Origin: an uncultured Muribaculaceae bacterium
GTDB lineage: Bacteria > Bacteroidota > Bacteroidia > Bacteroidales > Muribaculaceae
NCBI GenBank assembly: GCA_910587425.1
Contig: CAJUKU010000005.1
Coordinates: 62,001-126,000, forward strand
DNA: 64,000 nucleotides
Reading direction: 5' to 3'
Below the pieces are notes generated by a model that was not told the origin of the DNA, searched no databases, and worked only from the letters and a program-made list of their open reading frames with translations. A program made the translations under genes and the position numbers. Positions within the stretch are counted from its first letter, which is position 1, and every line of letters begins with the position of its first letter. Positions 1-7,978 of the stretch are shown here, in pieces.

Positions 1-416
1 ACACCAAGTCCCTCGAGAATAGAGCGCGCCTGGCGCAACGACACATCTGTCAGCACCGGCAAAGTCACGGCCTTGGGAGCGAAAGCCGTTATGGTCAGGT
101 AAACCATACGCCCCTCCTTCACCTTGGTGCCGCTCTTTGGATTCTGCTCCACCACCGTGCCCGGACGGCTCTTGTTATCATATATCGAATCGGTCAGCTC
201 ACAGCTGAAACCGGCATCCGTCAGCTGACGCTGTGCCTCGCCGTAGGTCAGACCTTTCACTTCCGGTACAATCTCAACATGTCCGTGATCCGTCCATGAA
301 TCCAGCCACTTGAGCATTATCCACACAAGCACACAGCCTGTCACTGCCATTATGCCGAGGTTGATCAGAAGATGCCGGGTGAAATTTCCCGGGCGCCATG
401 AGGTTATTTTGGTCAT
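1..416 (-). CDS. PASTA-domain membrane protein (C-terminal part outside window)
   Basis: Reads leftward from an ATG at 416 and runs off the window edge, so only the first 138 codons are present. A short cytoplasmic start (MTKITSWRPGNF) is followed by one hydrophobic segment at about residues 15-36. A PASTA repeat follows (VEIVPEVKGLTYGEAQRQL, then NPKSGTKVKEG), and the start of a second one is cut by the edge. PASTA modules bind muropeptides or act as spacers. No kinase domain precedes them here, as in the small Bacteroidetes PASTA proteins. A good promoter lies directly upstream. The role in cell-wall sensing or assembly is inferred from the family only. Confidence 0.85.
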   Translation of the reverse strand, partial: MTKITSWRPGNFTRHLLINLGIMAVTGCVLVWIMLKWLDSWTDHGHVEIVPEVKGLTYGEAQRQLTDAGFSCELTDSIYDNKSRPGTVVEQNPKSGTKVKEGRMVYLTITAFAPKAVTLPVLTDVSLRQARSILEGLG

Positions 417-465
417 AGGTAGCTATCGTGAGAGTATCATAATCCGTGTCGCCGGATTTAATGTA

Positions 466-497
466 CAAAGTTAACACTTTTGGAGTGTAAGCGCAAA
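466..497 (-). promoter_or_regulatory. Bacteroidetes-type promoter of the PASTA gene
   Basis: On the minus strand TAACTTTG (466-473) matches the -7 consensus TAnnTTTG. TTTG at 494-497 lies 20 bp upstream as the -33 box. The predicted leader is about 40 nt. The -33 box abuts the terminator of the neighbouring lipoprotein gene. Confidence 0.65.
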
Positions 498-501
498 AAA
501 A

Positions 502-532
502 AGAGCTGAACCCTGTTGAGGGATTCGGCTCT
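502..532 (-). terminator. Terminator after the small lipoprotein gene
   Basis: An imperfect 12-bp stem (AGAGCTGAACCC paired with GGGATTCGGCTCT, one bulge and one wobble) is flanked on both sides by A/T runs. It sits just past the 3' end of the leftward gene at 584-784. It could work in both directions. Confidence 0.7.
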
Positions 533-583
533 GTCTTTTTGTCTCGTTAAGTCGGGCTGAAAAAGCCCTGCTTAGCGCGTTGC

Positions 584-784
584 TTACTCAGCAACAGCTG
601 CTACGACAACAGTGTCGGTAGCAACAGTGTCGTTGGTGAGAGTGTCAACAACGGCTACAGCCTCTTCTTCTACGACAGCTGCTACAGTGTCAGCAGCCTC
701 AACGGTAGCTTCAGCAGCCTTGTTGCCGCAAGAGAAAAGAGATGCGCTGAAAACTACAGCGAGCATCAAAACTAACTTTTTCAT
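584..784 (-). CDS. Small Ala/Val/Thr-rich lipoprotein
   Basis: A 66-residue product. The signal peptide MKKLVLMLAVVFSASLFSC ends in a lipobox with the lipidated Cys at residue 19. The rest is a low-complexity acidic tail of Ala, Val, Thr, Glu and Asp with repeated 'DTV' steps. Such short lipoproteins are common in Bacteroidales and have no known function. Its own promoter (834-841) and terminator (502-532) show that it is a real single-gene unit. The opposite-strand reading at 612-794 is a shadow of its repetitive codons. Confidence 0.8.
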   Translation of the reverse strand: MKKLVLMLAVVFSASLFSCGNKAAEATVEAADTVAAVVEEEAVAVVDTLTNDTVATDTVVVAAVAE

Positions 785-833
785 TTTCTTCTAATTAATT
801 AGTAAAACAATTTCTTTAGCTTCAAAAACAGCG

Positions 834-841
834 CAAAGTTA
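834..841 (-). promoter_or_regulatory. -7 box of the small lipoprotein gene
   Basis: Minus-strand TAACTTTG. A TTTG lies 23 bp upstream (865-868), slightly farther than the usual 19-21 bp. The predicted leader is about 45 nt. Confidence 0.55.
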
Positions 842-977
842 GCACTTTTTTGAATATCCGCCAACAAAATTTCATCATTTTTCCGCTCAAACCGCCAATT
901 TCCTTAAAATAGGCTAATTTTTGTGGGCGTAATCGGTAAAATTTAACGTTGACAGATGTTATGACGCATCCTAAGTG

Positions 978-2729
978 TCAGCGATGGTTGTTATGGTCGT
1001 GATTATGCATATGGTGATGATCCGGACGCGTACGCTCGGCAGTAATCCGCGTCACGATACCGTTAGCCATGGCAACCGCACGCGTTATATGGTCGCACAC
1101 ATGATCGGCGCCGAGCATCTCTATTATACCGGAATGGTCGAGCACCTCGCGCACGCTCTGATTCACGCCCGACAGTACCACATGTATACCCTCCTTCTGC
1201 GACGACTTGATCAGAATCTCAAGGTTATGCACACCTGTGGCATCGATAAACGGAACACGGCGCATACGTATTATACGCACCAGCGGCTTACGCTGCATGG
1301 AGGTGCGCATCAGCTCGTCGAACTTCGTGGCGACGCCGAAGAAGAACGGACCGTCGATCTCATACACCGAAACACCGTCAGCCACATCAAGCACCTCATG
1401 CGTGGTGGCTTCCGAACCCTCGGCTACATCAAGCTGTCCGCTGTAGGCACGCACCTGCGTGTTTTCCATCACACGGCGCAGGAACAGGATCACGGCAAGC
1501 AGCAGACCCATCTCTATTGCAATAGTAAGGTCGAATATGACGGTAAGGAAGAATGTCACGGCGAGCACCGTGATATCCCCTTTTGGGTTATGCAGCATGG
1601 CTCGAACCGTACGCCAGCCGCTCATGTTGTACGACACCATGATAAGCACTGCCGCAAGGCAAGCCATCGGCACCAGGTTGATCAGAGGCATAAGGAAGAG
1701 GAAGATTAGCAAGAGCACCACAGCATGCACAATGCCGGCTACGGGAGTTCTGCCGCCATTGGTGATATTGGTCATGGTGCGGGCTATGGCACCGGTCACG
1801 GGAATGCCACCGAAGAACGGCACCACGATGTTGGCTATGCCCTGACCGATCAGTTCCGTATTGGAGTTCGTGCGCGAACCGGTGATACCGTCGGCTACGG
1901 TCGACGACAGCAGCGACTCTATCGCTCCGAGGATAGCGATTGTGAATGCCGAAGGCAACAGATTGTTGATCGTTGCCATGCTCAGCTCGAAACCTCGCGG
2001 CTGAGGGATATCAGTGGGAAGATTGCCGAAACGGTCACCGATGGTCTCAATATGGAAACCGGGCATCGAGTTCAGGAACCACACTGCAATAGTGACTATG
2101 ATTATCGCGAGAAGCGCTCCGGGAAGTTTTTTGGAGATCTTGGGCGTCACTATTATGATGAGAAGCGACACAAGACCCACACCGAGCGTCACCCAGTCAG
2201 TATTGCCGAAAGAGCCGAGATAACGTCCCCACTTAGGCAGGAACTCGCTCGGGAGATCGGTCAGACCGAGTCCGAAGAAGTCATTGATCTGCGTGGAAAA
2301 GATTGTCAGCGCGATACCGGCGGTGAAACCTACCACTATAGGATATGGTATGAACTTGATCACCGTGCCCAGATGGAAAATACCAAGCGCCACGAGTATA
2401 AGACCCGCCATAAGTGTTGCTATGGCAAGACCCTCAAGACCGTAAGTGGCGATGATATTGTAGACGATCACGATGAAAGCACCCGTCGGACCACCGATCT
2501 GCACAGAGCAGCCACCGAGTGCCGACACCAGAAAGCCGCCGATGATCGCTGTGATCAGACCTACCGTGGGGCTGACACCGCTTGCTATACCGAATGCTAT
2601 GGCAAGAGGAAGGGCTACGATGCCTACCACAACGCCTGCGATGAGATCGGACTTAAAACGTGAAGTCGAGTAATTACGGAGAGCTGAAAACAATTTTGGT
2701 CGGAAATCGACCGGACCTGATAAATTCAT
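978..2729 (-). CDS. SulP-family anion transporter with STAS domain and His-rich tail
   Basis: The 583-aa product starts MNLSGPVDFRPKLFSALRNY. The longer open frame upstream of 2729 crosses the promoter region and is unlikely to be translated. The N-terminal two thirds carry the SulP signature (KSDLIAGVVVGIVALPLAIA, then QIGGPTGAF) and about a dozen hydrophobic segments. A C-terminal STAS domain follows (about residues 440-560, including FIDATGVHNLE). The substrate could be sulfate, bicarbonate or a dicarboxylate and cannot be read from the sequence. The last 14 residues hold six His (DHHHMHNHDHNNHR), an unusual metal-binding-like tail. The gene is transcribed divergently from fkp. Confidence 0.92.
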   Translation of the reverse strand: MNLSGPVDFRPKLFSALRNYSTSRFKSDLIAGVVVGIVALPLAIAFGIASGVSPTVGLITAIIGGFLVSALGGCSVQIGGPTGAFIVIVYNIIATYGLEGLAIATLMAGLILVALGIFHLGTVIKFIPYPIVVGFTAGIALTIFSTQINDFFGLGLTDLPSEFLPKWGRYLGSFGNTDWVTLGVGLVSLLIIIVTPKISKKLPGALLAIIIVTIAVWFLNSMPGFHIETIGDRFGNLPTDIPQPRGFELSMATINNLLPSAFTIAILGAIESLLSSTVADGITGSRTNSNTELIGQGIANIVVPFFGGIPVTGAIARTMTNITNGGRTPVAGIVHAVVLLLIFLFLMPLINLVPMACLAAVLIMVSYNMSGWRTVRAMLHNPKGDITVLAVTFFLTVIFDLTIAIEMGLLLAVILFLRRVMENTQVRAYSGQLDVAEGSEATTHEVLDVADGVSVYEIDGPFFFGVATKFDELMRTSMQRKPLVRIIRMRRVPFIDATGVHNLEILIKSSQKEGIHVVLSGVNQSVREVLDHSGIIEMLGADHVCDHITRAVAMANGIVTRITAERTRPDHHHMHNHDHNNHR

Positions 2730-2767
2730 TTGAACGTAAGTTGGACTATGTTTACAGAATGAAGCCG

Positions 2768-2775
2768 CAAATTTA
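2768..2775 (-). promoter_or_regulatory. -7 box of the SulP gene
   Basis: Minus-strand TAAATTTG fits TAnnTTTG. It lies about 40 bp before the chosen start at 2729 and supports that start over the longer frame. Confidence 0.5.
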
Positions 2776-2784
2776 CGCAGAATT

Positions 2785-2815
2785 TTTGAAACTGACTTAA
2801 GTTTTGTTAACTTTG
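2785..2815 (+). promoter_or_regulatory. Promoter of fkp
   Basis: TTTG (2785-2788) and TAACTTTG (2808-2815) are separated by 19 bp, a textbook Bacteroidetes arrangement. The predicted leader to the ATG at 2925 is about 105 nt. The box lies back to back with the SulP -7 box. Confidence 0.7.
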
Positions 2816-2924
2816 CCGTTGCATACACCTTCGCCGACGTTTGAAAACGCCGCAAGGTGCCATGCCACGGGCAGACAATCCCGGACACACCTATATTATA
2901 TATAGCCATATAGATATCCGCACC

Positions 2925-5765
2925 ATGAGCACTACGCCATCCACATACAAACTCCTCTCGCTCCCGCCTGACCTTGTCAGACAGTTCAACACTCTTGAGC
3001 AACTGCCCGAAGGCGAATGGTTCGCTACATCCGACCCCGCCGGATGCAAAGTCGGGTCAGGAGGCGGCACCGCATGGCTGCTCCGCCAGTGGCTTGAAAG
3101 CGACCCTTCCGCATCACTATCGCGCCGCAAGATCATAATCCATGCCGGAGGTCAGAGCCGGCGACTCCCCTCCTATGCACCTGTCGGAAAGATACTCACG
3201 CCTGTCCCGGTGTTTCGCTGGGCGCGCGGTCAGAAGCTCACGCAAAATCTGCTCCAGCTGCAGCTACCGCTATATCAGCGCATCATAGAGAACGCTCCCT
3301 CAACGCTCAATACGCTCATAGCCAGCGGCGATGTGCTCGTGCGTGCCGGGCAAGCTAATCTGCGCGTACCGGAGGCTGATGTGGTATGTTTCGGTATATG
3401 GGTCGACGCCGAACTGGCATCACACCACGGAGTGTTCGCGTCGCCGCGCAGCAACCCGGAAGTGCTCGACTTCATGCTCCAGAAACCGAGCGTGGCTGAG
3501 ATGGAACATCTTGCCGAAAGCCACCTGTTCCTGATGGACATAGGCATCTGGCTCCTCTCCGACAGAGCGGTCGAAATGCTTATGAAGCGCAGCACCGCCC
3601 CCGACGGAGCTATCACATACTATGACCTCTACAGCGACTTCGGTCGTGCGCTCGGACAGAATCCCACCGCCGACGATCCCGAGGTTGCGCAACTATCGGT
3701 TGCCGTCGTACCGCTTCACGACGGAGAATTCTACCACTTCGGGACATCACGCGAGCTGATCTCATCCACACTCGCGCTTCAACACCGCGTGCTCGACCAG
3801 CGCAAGATCCTTCAGCGCAAGATCAAACCCAGCCAGGCGCTGTTTGTGCAGAATGCGCTGATGGGTTACCGTCTTTCTGAACATAACGACCGTGTTTGGG
3901 TCGAGAACAGCAACGTCCCGGCAGGGTGGAACCTGAAATCAGACCATATCATCACCGGTGTGCCATGCAACGACTGGCATCTTGATCTACCTGCCGGCAT
4001 CTGTCTTGACATAGTGCCTGTCGGGGAGACCGGCTGGGCTGTGCGGCCATACGGCATCGACGATCCGATGCGTGGCGCCGTGGGAGCACCAGGCACTCGT
4101 TACATCGGTCAGGATTTCATCGCATGGGCAGCCGAACGGTCGATCGATCTCGAAGCAGCATCAATACCGGCAGATCTTGATATACAGAGCGCACCGATAT
4201 TCCCTGTAGTCCAGTCTACAGAAGAGATGGAGACACTTCTGCGCTTCATGCTTACCATGCCGGATGACAGTGAGGGACGACGCCTGTGGATCGAGTCGCC
4301 CAGACTGTCGGCTGACGGAATCTCGGCATCAGCAAACCTCACAAGACTATACTCACAGCGCGCCGGTTACCGTCGTGACAACTGGACATACCTCGCCGAC
4401 AATTACCGGCTGAGCGTTTTCTATCAGCTCGACCTCGCCGATGCCGCCGAACATTTCAACTCACTCGGACTCGACAAACCGGCTACGCTCACACCCGACG
4501 CGCCCGCGATGACACGTATCCGCAACCACATGCTCCGGTCACGGATCGACCGTCTGCGCGGTGCTGACGGAAATGCGGAAGAACAGGCGGCGTTCAGTCT
4601 GCTCCGGTCTGAAATACTCAACGAACTCGCCGATGACAATGTGCGTCCCCGGCTCAGCGTCTATCCCGACCAGATCGTCTGGGGCCGCTCGTCAGTCCGG
4701 ATCGACCTCGCCGGAGGATGGACCGATACCCCACCCTACTCGCTCTTCTCCGGTGGAAATGTGGTTAATTTCGCCATAGAGCTCAACGGTCAGCCACCGC
4801 TGCAGGTATATGTCAAGCCTGCCTCAGAACCATGCATCACACTACGCAGTATCGACATGGGAGCAGTGGAGCGCATCGACACATTCGAGCAGCTTCAGGC
4901 TTACCACACTGTCGGCTCACCGTTCTCAATACCGAAAGCCGCGTTGACACTCGCAGGATTCACGCCACGACATGACGCCCCCACTCTGCGCGAGTGCATG
5001 CGTGAGTTCGGATGTGGGCTTGAGCTTACGCTTCTTGCCGCAATACCGGCTGGCTCAGGACTCGGCACAAGCTCCATACTCGGGTCGACCGTGCTCGGAG
5101 CGCTTTCCGACTTCTGCGGACTCGGATGGAACGAGAACGAGATCTGCCGCCGGACACTTGCGCTCGAACAGCTCCTCACTACCGGTGGAGGATGGCAGGA
5201 TCAGTATGGCGGCGCATTGCCGGGCGTGAAACTTTTGCAAACCGCCGAGGGCTACGACCAGCGCCCCGTCGTAAGCTGGCTGCCTGACCAGATATTCACG
5301 GCTCCCGAGCTACGTCCATGCCATCTGCTCTATTACACCGGAATGACCCGTACGGCAAAAGAGATTCTCGCCGACATAGTGCGCGGCATGTTCCTGAACT
5401 CCGGCAGCCACCTGCAGCTGCTCGACGAGATGAAAGCACATGCCATTGAGATGGCGCAGACCATACAGCACGGCAATTTCAACGAGTACGGAAGAATGAT
5501 AGCCGAGACATGGCGCCAGAACAAACTACTTGATGCCGGAACCGAACCTGCTGCTGTAGCCGAGATGATACGTCGTGTAGAAGACTACACCATCGGCGCC
5601 AAACTCCCCGGTGCCGGAGGCGGTGGCTACCTCTACATGGTAGCCAAGGATCCCGAGGCAGCCGCACGCATACGCTCGGAATTTACCGCCTGCCCCCCGA
5701 ATCCTCGTGCTCGTTTCGTCGACATGCGCATATCCGACACCGGCTTCCAGGTCTCCCGCTCATGA
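2925..5765 (+). CDS. fkp: Bifunctional L-fucokinase / L-fucose-1-phosphate guanylyltransferase
   Basis: Converts L-fucose to fucose-1-phosphate and then GDP-L-fucose in the cytoplasm. In Bacteroides this salvage route feeds fucosylation of capsule and glycoproteins. The product of 946 aa matches the known Fkp length (about 950). The N-terminal half has a nucleotidyl-transfer loop near residues 73-89 (HAGGQSRRLPSYAPVGK). The C-terminal half is a GHMP kinase with the ATP loop IPAGSGLGTSS near residue 708 and the late glycine motif KLPGAGGGGY near residue 890. The start at MSTTPSTYKLL is chosen because the longer frame from 2841 has no family match and lies in the leader. It stands alone, not in a fucose catabolic operon. 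Confidence 0.95.
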   Translation: MSTTPSTYKLLSLPPDLVRQFNTLEQLPEGEWFATSDPAGCKVGSGGGTAWLLRQWLESDPSASLSRRKIIIHAGGQSRRLPSYAPVGKILTPVPVFRWARGQKLTQNLLQLQLPLYQRIIENAPSTLNTLIASGDVLVRAGQANLRVPEADVVCFGIWVDAELASHHGVFASPRSNPEVLDFMLQKPSVAEMEHLAESHLFLMDIGIWLLSDRAVEMLMKRSTAPDGAITYYDLYSDFGRALGQNPTADDPEVAQLSVAVVPLHDGEFYHFGTSRELISSTLALQHRVLDQRKILQRKIKPSQALFVQNALMGYRLSEHNDRVWVENSNVPAGWNLKSDHIITGVPCNDWHLDLPAGICLDIVPVGETGWAVRPYGIDDPMRGAVGAPGTRYIGQDFIAWAAERSIDLEAASIPADLDIQSAPIFPVVQSTEEMETLLRFMLTMPDDSEGRRLWIESPRLSADGISASANLTRLYSQRAGYRRDNWTYLADNYRLSVFYQLDLADAAEHFNSLGLDKPATLTPDAPAMTRIRNHMLRSRIDRLRGADGNAEEQAAFSLLRSEILNELADDNVRPRLSVYPDQIVWGRSSVRIDLAGGWTDTPPYSLFSGGNVVNFAIELNGQPPLQVYVKPASEPCITLRSIDMGAVERIDTFEQLQAYHTVGSPFSIPKAALTLAGFTPRHDAPTLRECMREFGCGLELTLLAAIPAGSGLGTSSILGSTVLGALSDFCGLGWNENEICRRTLALEQLLTTGGGWQDQYGGALPGVKLLQTAEGYDQRPVVSWLPDQIFTAPELRPCHLLYYTGMTRTAKEILADIVRGMFLNSGSHLQLLDEMKAHAIEMAQTIQHGNFNEYGRMIAETWRQNKLLDAGTEPAAVAEMIRRVEDYTIGAKLPGAGGGGYLYMVAKDPEAAARIRSEFTACPPNPRARFVDMRISDTGFQVSRS

Positions 5766-5789
5766 CCCTCCCTAAATAATTATACAAAT

Positions 5790-5822
5790 GGCGGCGTATC
5801 AAACGAGGTTTGATACGCCGCC
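5790..5822 (+). terminator. Strong hairpin between fkp and rlmH (also the 5' part of repeat copy A)
   Basis: Perfect 15-bp stem GGCGGCGTATCAAAC / GTTTGATACGCCGCC with a GAG loop. No U-run follows, which argues against a simple intrinsic terminator. A hairpin of the same design, with compensatory base changes, precedes repeat copy C at 52355-52387, so it is probably part of that element. Confidence 0.6.
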
Positions 5823-5837
5823 GTTGCATCCGTATGG

Positions 5838-5962
5838 GAGGGTTTGTCAGAATGGTTCAGCTGGTAGGAGCTGAGACTGAGGCTGAGGGAGCGTACTGTT
5901 GTACGTGACCGAAGACGAATGTCGAAAGCGACGACCCAGATGAGCCGTTATGACAAATCCTC
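5838..5962 (+). repeat. Structured intergenic element, copy A
   Basis: A 125-bp element whose ends pair over 22 positions: GAGGGTTTGTCAGAATGG.. with ..CCGTTATGACAAATCCTC. That gives 18 Watson-Crick pairs, three wobbles and one mismatch. The core holds two further hairpins, CGTAC/GTACG and GTCG-AAAG-CGAC. The core is nearly identical in copies B (52110-52235) and C (52403-52528). The wobbles are G-U only when read on the + strand, so a + strand RNA is the better fold. It lies between the convergent genes fkp and rlmH and ends three bases before the rlmH stop codon. Confidence 0.85.
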
Positions 5963-5965
5963 ATC

Positions 5966-6439
5966 TCAATCATGATGATAAGGCTCCCCCCGCAATATAG
6001 TCATAGCCCTATAGATCTGCTCGGCAAGAAACAGCCGCGCCATCTCATGCGTGAACGTCATCCTGCTCATCGACAGCTTCGCATCTGCACGTCCGTAGAC
6101 CTCTTCCGAGAATCCGTAAGGACCTCCGATAAGGTACACCAGGCGCTTGAGTCCGCTTACAGCAGCCCGCTCGATTGAGACCGACAGTTCGCGTGAAGTC
6201 ATCTCCTTTCCGCGCTCATCGAGGAGCACAAGCCGGTCGCCCGGCTGCAACGCGGCAAGAATCCGCTCACCCTCCAGTTGCTTCTGTCTCGTCGCATCGA
6301 GCGAGCGTGTCGAGCGCACGTCGGCGATCTCTACATGCTCCAGTGGCATATAACGCCCCGCGCGGCGCACAAACTCCGCCGTAAGCTCCCGCAGCGGCTC
6401 ATTCTGCATCCGCCCCACAGCCATAAGTATTATTTTCAT
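5966..6439 (-). CDS. rlmH: 23S rRNA (pseudouridine-1915-N3)-methyltransferase
   Basis: A 157-aa SPOUT methyltransferase that methylates the pseudouridine at 1915 in helix 69 of 23S rRNA. The start MKIILMAVGRM matches the family; the longer frame to 6520 would overlap nadC and its promoter. The SAM-binding knot is visible as YLIGGPYGFSEEV followed by KLSMSRMTFTHEMARL. The C-terminus EQIYRAMTILRGEPYHHD is the usual RlmH ending. It is transcribed divergently from nadC with 43 bp between starts, and its 3' end meets repeat copy A. Confidence 0.95.
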   Translation of the reverse strand: MKIILMAVGRMQNEPLRELTAEFVRRAGRYMPLEHVEIADVRSTRSLDATRQKQLEGERILAALQPGDRLVLLDERGKEMTSRELSVSIERAAVSGLKRLVYLIGGPYGFSEEVYGRADAKLSMSRMTFTHEMARLFLAEQIYRAMTILRGEPYHHD

Positions 6440-6457
6440 TCTTTCCCGGAAATTTCG

Positions 6458-6465
6458 TAATTTTG
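6458..6465 (+). promoter_or_regulatory. -7 box of nadC
   Basis: TAATTTTG fits TAnnTTTG and lies 17 bp before the nadC ATG, which predicts a very short leader of about 12 nt. Confidence 0.5.
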
Positions 6466-6482
6466 TCTGCAAAATTAACAAG

Positions 6483-7328
6483 ATGAAGACAAAAGACCAA
6501 CTTATTGACGACCTTATCACGCTTGCTTTCGCCGAGGATGTAGGCGACGGTGATCATACCACACTCTCCACCATTCCCGCCGACGCACGCGGCAGACAGC
6601 GCCTCATAGTCAAGGAGGAGGGCATCCTTGCCGGAGTCGACATGGCGCGCCGTGTGTTCCGTCACTTCGATCCCGACCTAAAGATGACCGTATACATCGA
6701 GGATGGCGCCCGCGTTAAGCCCGGCGACGTGGCTTTTGAAGTTGAGGGCTCCGTGCGCTCACTGCTCCAGACCGAACGCACCATGCTCAACATAATGCAG
6801 CGCATGAGTGGTATCGCCACTATGACCGCACGCTATCAGGACCGTCTTGAAGGGCTTAAGACAAAAGTTCTCGACACCCGCAAGACCACACCCGGCATGC
6901 GCCTGATGGAGAAAGAGGCTGTGAAGATCGGCGGAGGAGCCAACCACCGCATAGGTCTTTTCGACATGATCCTTATCAAGGACAACCACGTCGACTTTGC
7001 CGGCGGGATAACCGAGGCTGTCAACCGCGCGAAACAATACTGCAAGGATAACGGCAAGGATCTCCGCATTGAGGTTGAAGTACGCAACACTGCGGAGATA
7101 GACGAAGCTCTTGCAGCAGGAGTCGACCGCATAATGCTCGACAACTTCACACCCGAACGCACACGCGAGGCTGTTCAGCGCATAGCCGGACGTTGCGAGA
7201 TCGAATCATCGGGAGGCATCACACTCGACACCCTGCGCCAGTATGGTGAATGTGGCGTCGATTTCATCTCCGTAGGAGCGCTCACCCACTCTGTCAAAGG
7301 TCTCGACATGAGCTTCAAGGCATTCTGA
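6483..7328 (+). CDS. nadC: Nicotinate-nucleotide pyrophosphorylase (carboxylating)
   Basis: Quinolinate phosphoribosyltransferase: quinolinate plus PRPP gives nicotinate mononucleotide, CO2 and PPi in de novo NAD synthesis. The 281-aa length is typical. The family blocks are present: an N-terminal EDVGDGDHTT, then DTRKTTPGMRLMEKEAV, then HRIGLFDMILIKDNH. The phosphate-binding end is ESSGGITLDTLRQYGECGVD. nadA and nadB are not adjacent. It is followed by a very strong terminator at 7354-7399. Confidence 0.97.
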   Translation: MKTKDQLIDDLITLAFAEDVGDGDHTTLSTIPADARGRQRLIVKEEGILAGVDMARRVFRHFDPDLKMTVYIEDGARVKPGDVAFEVEGSVRSLLQTERTMLNIMQRMSGIATMTARYQDRLEGLKTKVLDTRKTTPGMRLMEKEAVKIGGGANHRIGLFDMILIKDNHVDFAGGITEAVNRAKQYCKDNGKDLRIEVEVRNTAEIDEALAAGVDRIMLDNFTPERTREAVQRIAGRCEIESSGGITLDTLRQYGECGVDFISVGALTHSVKGLDMSFKAF

Positions 7329-7353
7329 ACCTAACCCATTAGGTATACCGAAC

Positions 7354-7399
7354 TAAAACAGCACTGTCTGTGCCGGTCGGCACAGACAGTGCTGTTTTA
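7354..7399 (+). terminator. nadC terminator
   Basis: Perfect 21-bp stem (TAAAACAGCACTGTCTGTGC.. and its complement) with a GGTC loop. The stem base is A/T-rich, giving TTTTA after the GC part on either strand. Confidence 0.9.
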
Positions 7400-7410
7400 T
7401 CAGCCAGTAA

Positions 7411-7468
7411 CTATATTCGCCCTATTTGCCTTATTAGCAATATTAGCCCTATCCACCCTACCCTCCCC
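7411..7468 (+). repeat. Degenerate 9-bp tandem repeat, tract 1
   Basis: Six or more 9-bp units (CTATATTCG, CCCTATTTG, CCTTATTAG, CAATATTAG, CCCTATCCA, CCCTACCCT) start 12 bp past the nadC terminator. It belongs to the dispersed family also seen at 32062, 35105, 49006, 51411 and 52012. Confidence 0.75.
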
Positions 7469-7831
7469 ATAATAAAAAAGCGCCTGCGGTAAAAATCTCG
7501 CGATCTCGACCGCCTGCGCCCCCTGCTGGGTTGTATACAGGAATTATAAACAGGGATATTTTTCTATAGCATAGATTCACTCTGTCGCAGAATTTCTGCA
7601 ACAGTATTCCTGAATAGATACAATACACACATGCAAGCAACCGCCTCTTTGGCAACTGCCCGTACGACCTCACCGGAGGTCAATGTAAAGCCATTCTTGA
7701 TTAAAAGCGGGAATTTACCCCCCCCCGAGATAACTCGCAGAGTTTCACACACTTAAGCCCTAAGCGCGCGTTTCGGTATGTCTGATATGTACAAATGTCC
7801 TGCATACTGTGTTCTGCGTATCTCTGTGCTG

Positions 7832-7839
7832 CAAAGTTA
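7832..7839 (-). promoter_or_regulatory. Orphan leftward -7 box
   Basis: Minus-strand TAACTTTG with no good -33 box. It points into 7450-7826, where no recognisable gene lies. It could drive a small RNA or an unrecognised short gene, or be chance. Confidence 0.3.
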
Positions 7840-7947
7840 ACAATACTCACGTTACAATCCTACAACAGCAACATTCGTTTAATAATTATTAACTACCATA
7901 ACCTGTTAATCGATAATCTCGTTTTATGTCATTACACAATAAAAATC

Positions 7948-7978
7948 GGAGCTGCGCCATAAGTCCTGACGCAACCCC
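7948..7978 (-). terminator. Terminator of the C1 peptidase gene
   Basis: An imperfect stem (GGGGTTGCG with CGCAGCTCC on the minus strand, 7 of 9 pairs) is followed on the minus strand by ATTTTTATTG. It lies 27 bp past the stop codon. Confidence 0.55.

Noticed and set aside
975..2663. Long rightward frames (975-1709, 1725-2663)
   Set aside because: Antisense to the SulP gene; no domain or signal peptide.
5790..5962. Reading the hairpin and repeat as an ordinary fkp terminator
   Set aside because: No U-run follows, and homologous hairpin plus core occur again at 52.3-52.5 kb with compensatory changes, away from any + strand gene end.
7411..7468. 9-bp tracts as CRISPR, coding minisatellites or telomere-like repeats
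   Set aside because: Units are degenerate and tandem without spacers, none lies in a reading frame with support, and they are scattered at gene ends.
7564..7752. 62-codon leftward frame with a G9 run as a gene
   Set aside because: No homology, no ribosome-binding or domain signal; kept only as a low-interest finding because of the promoter box.
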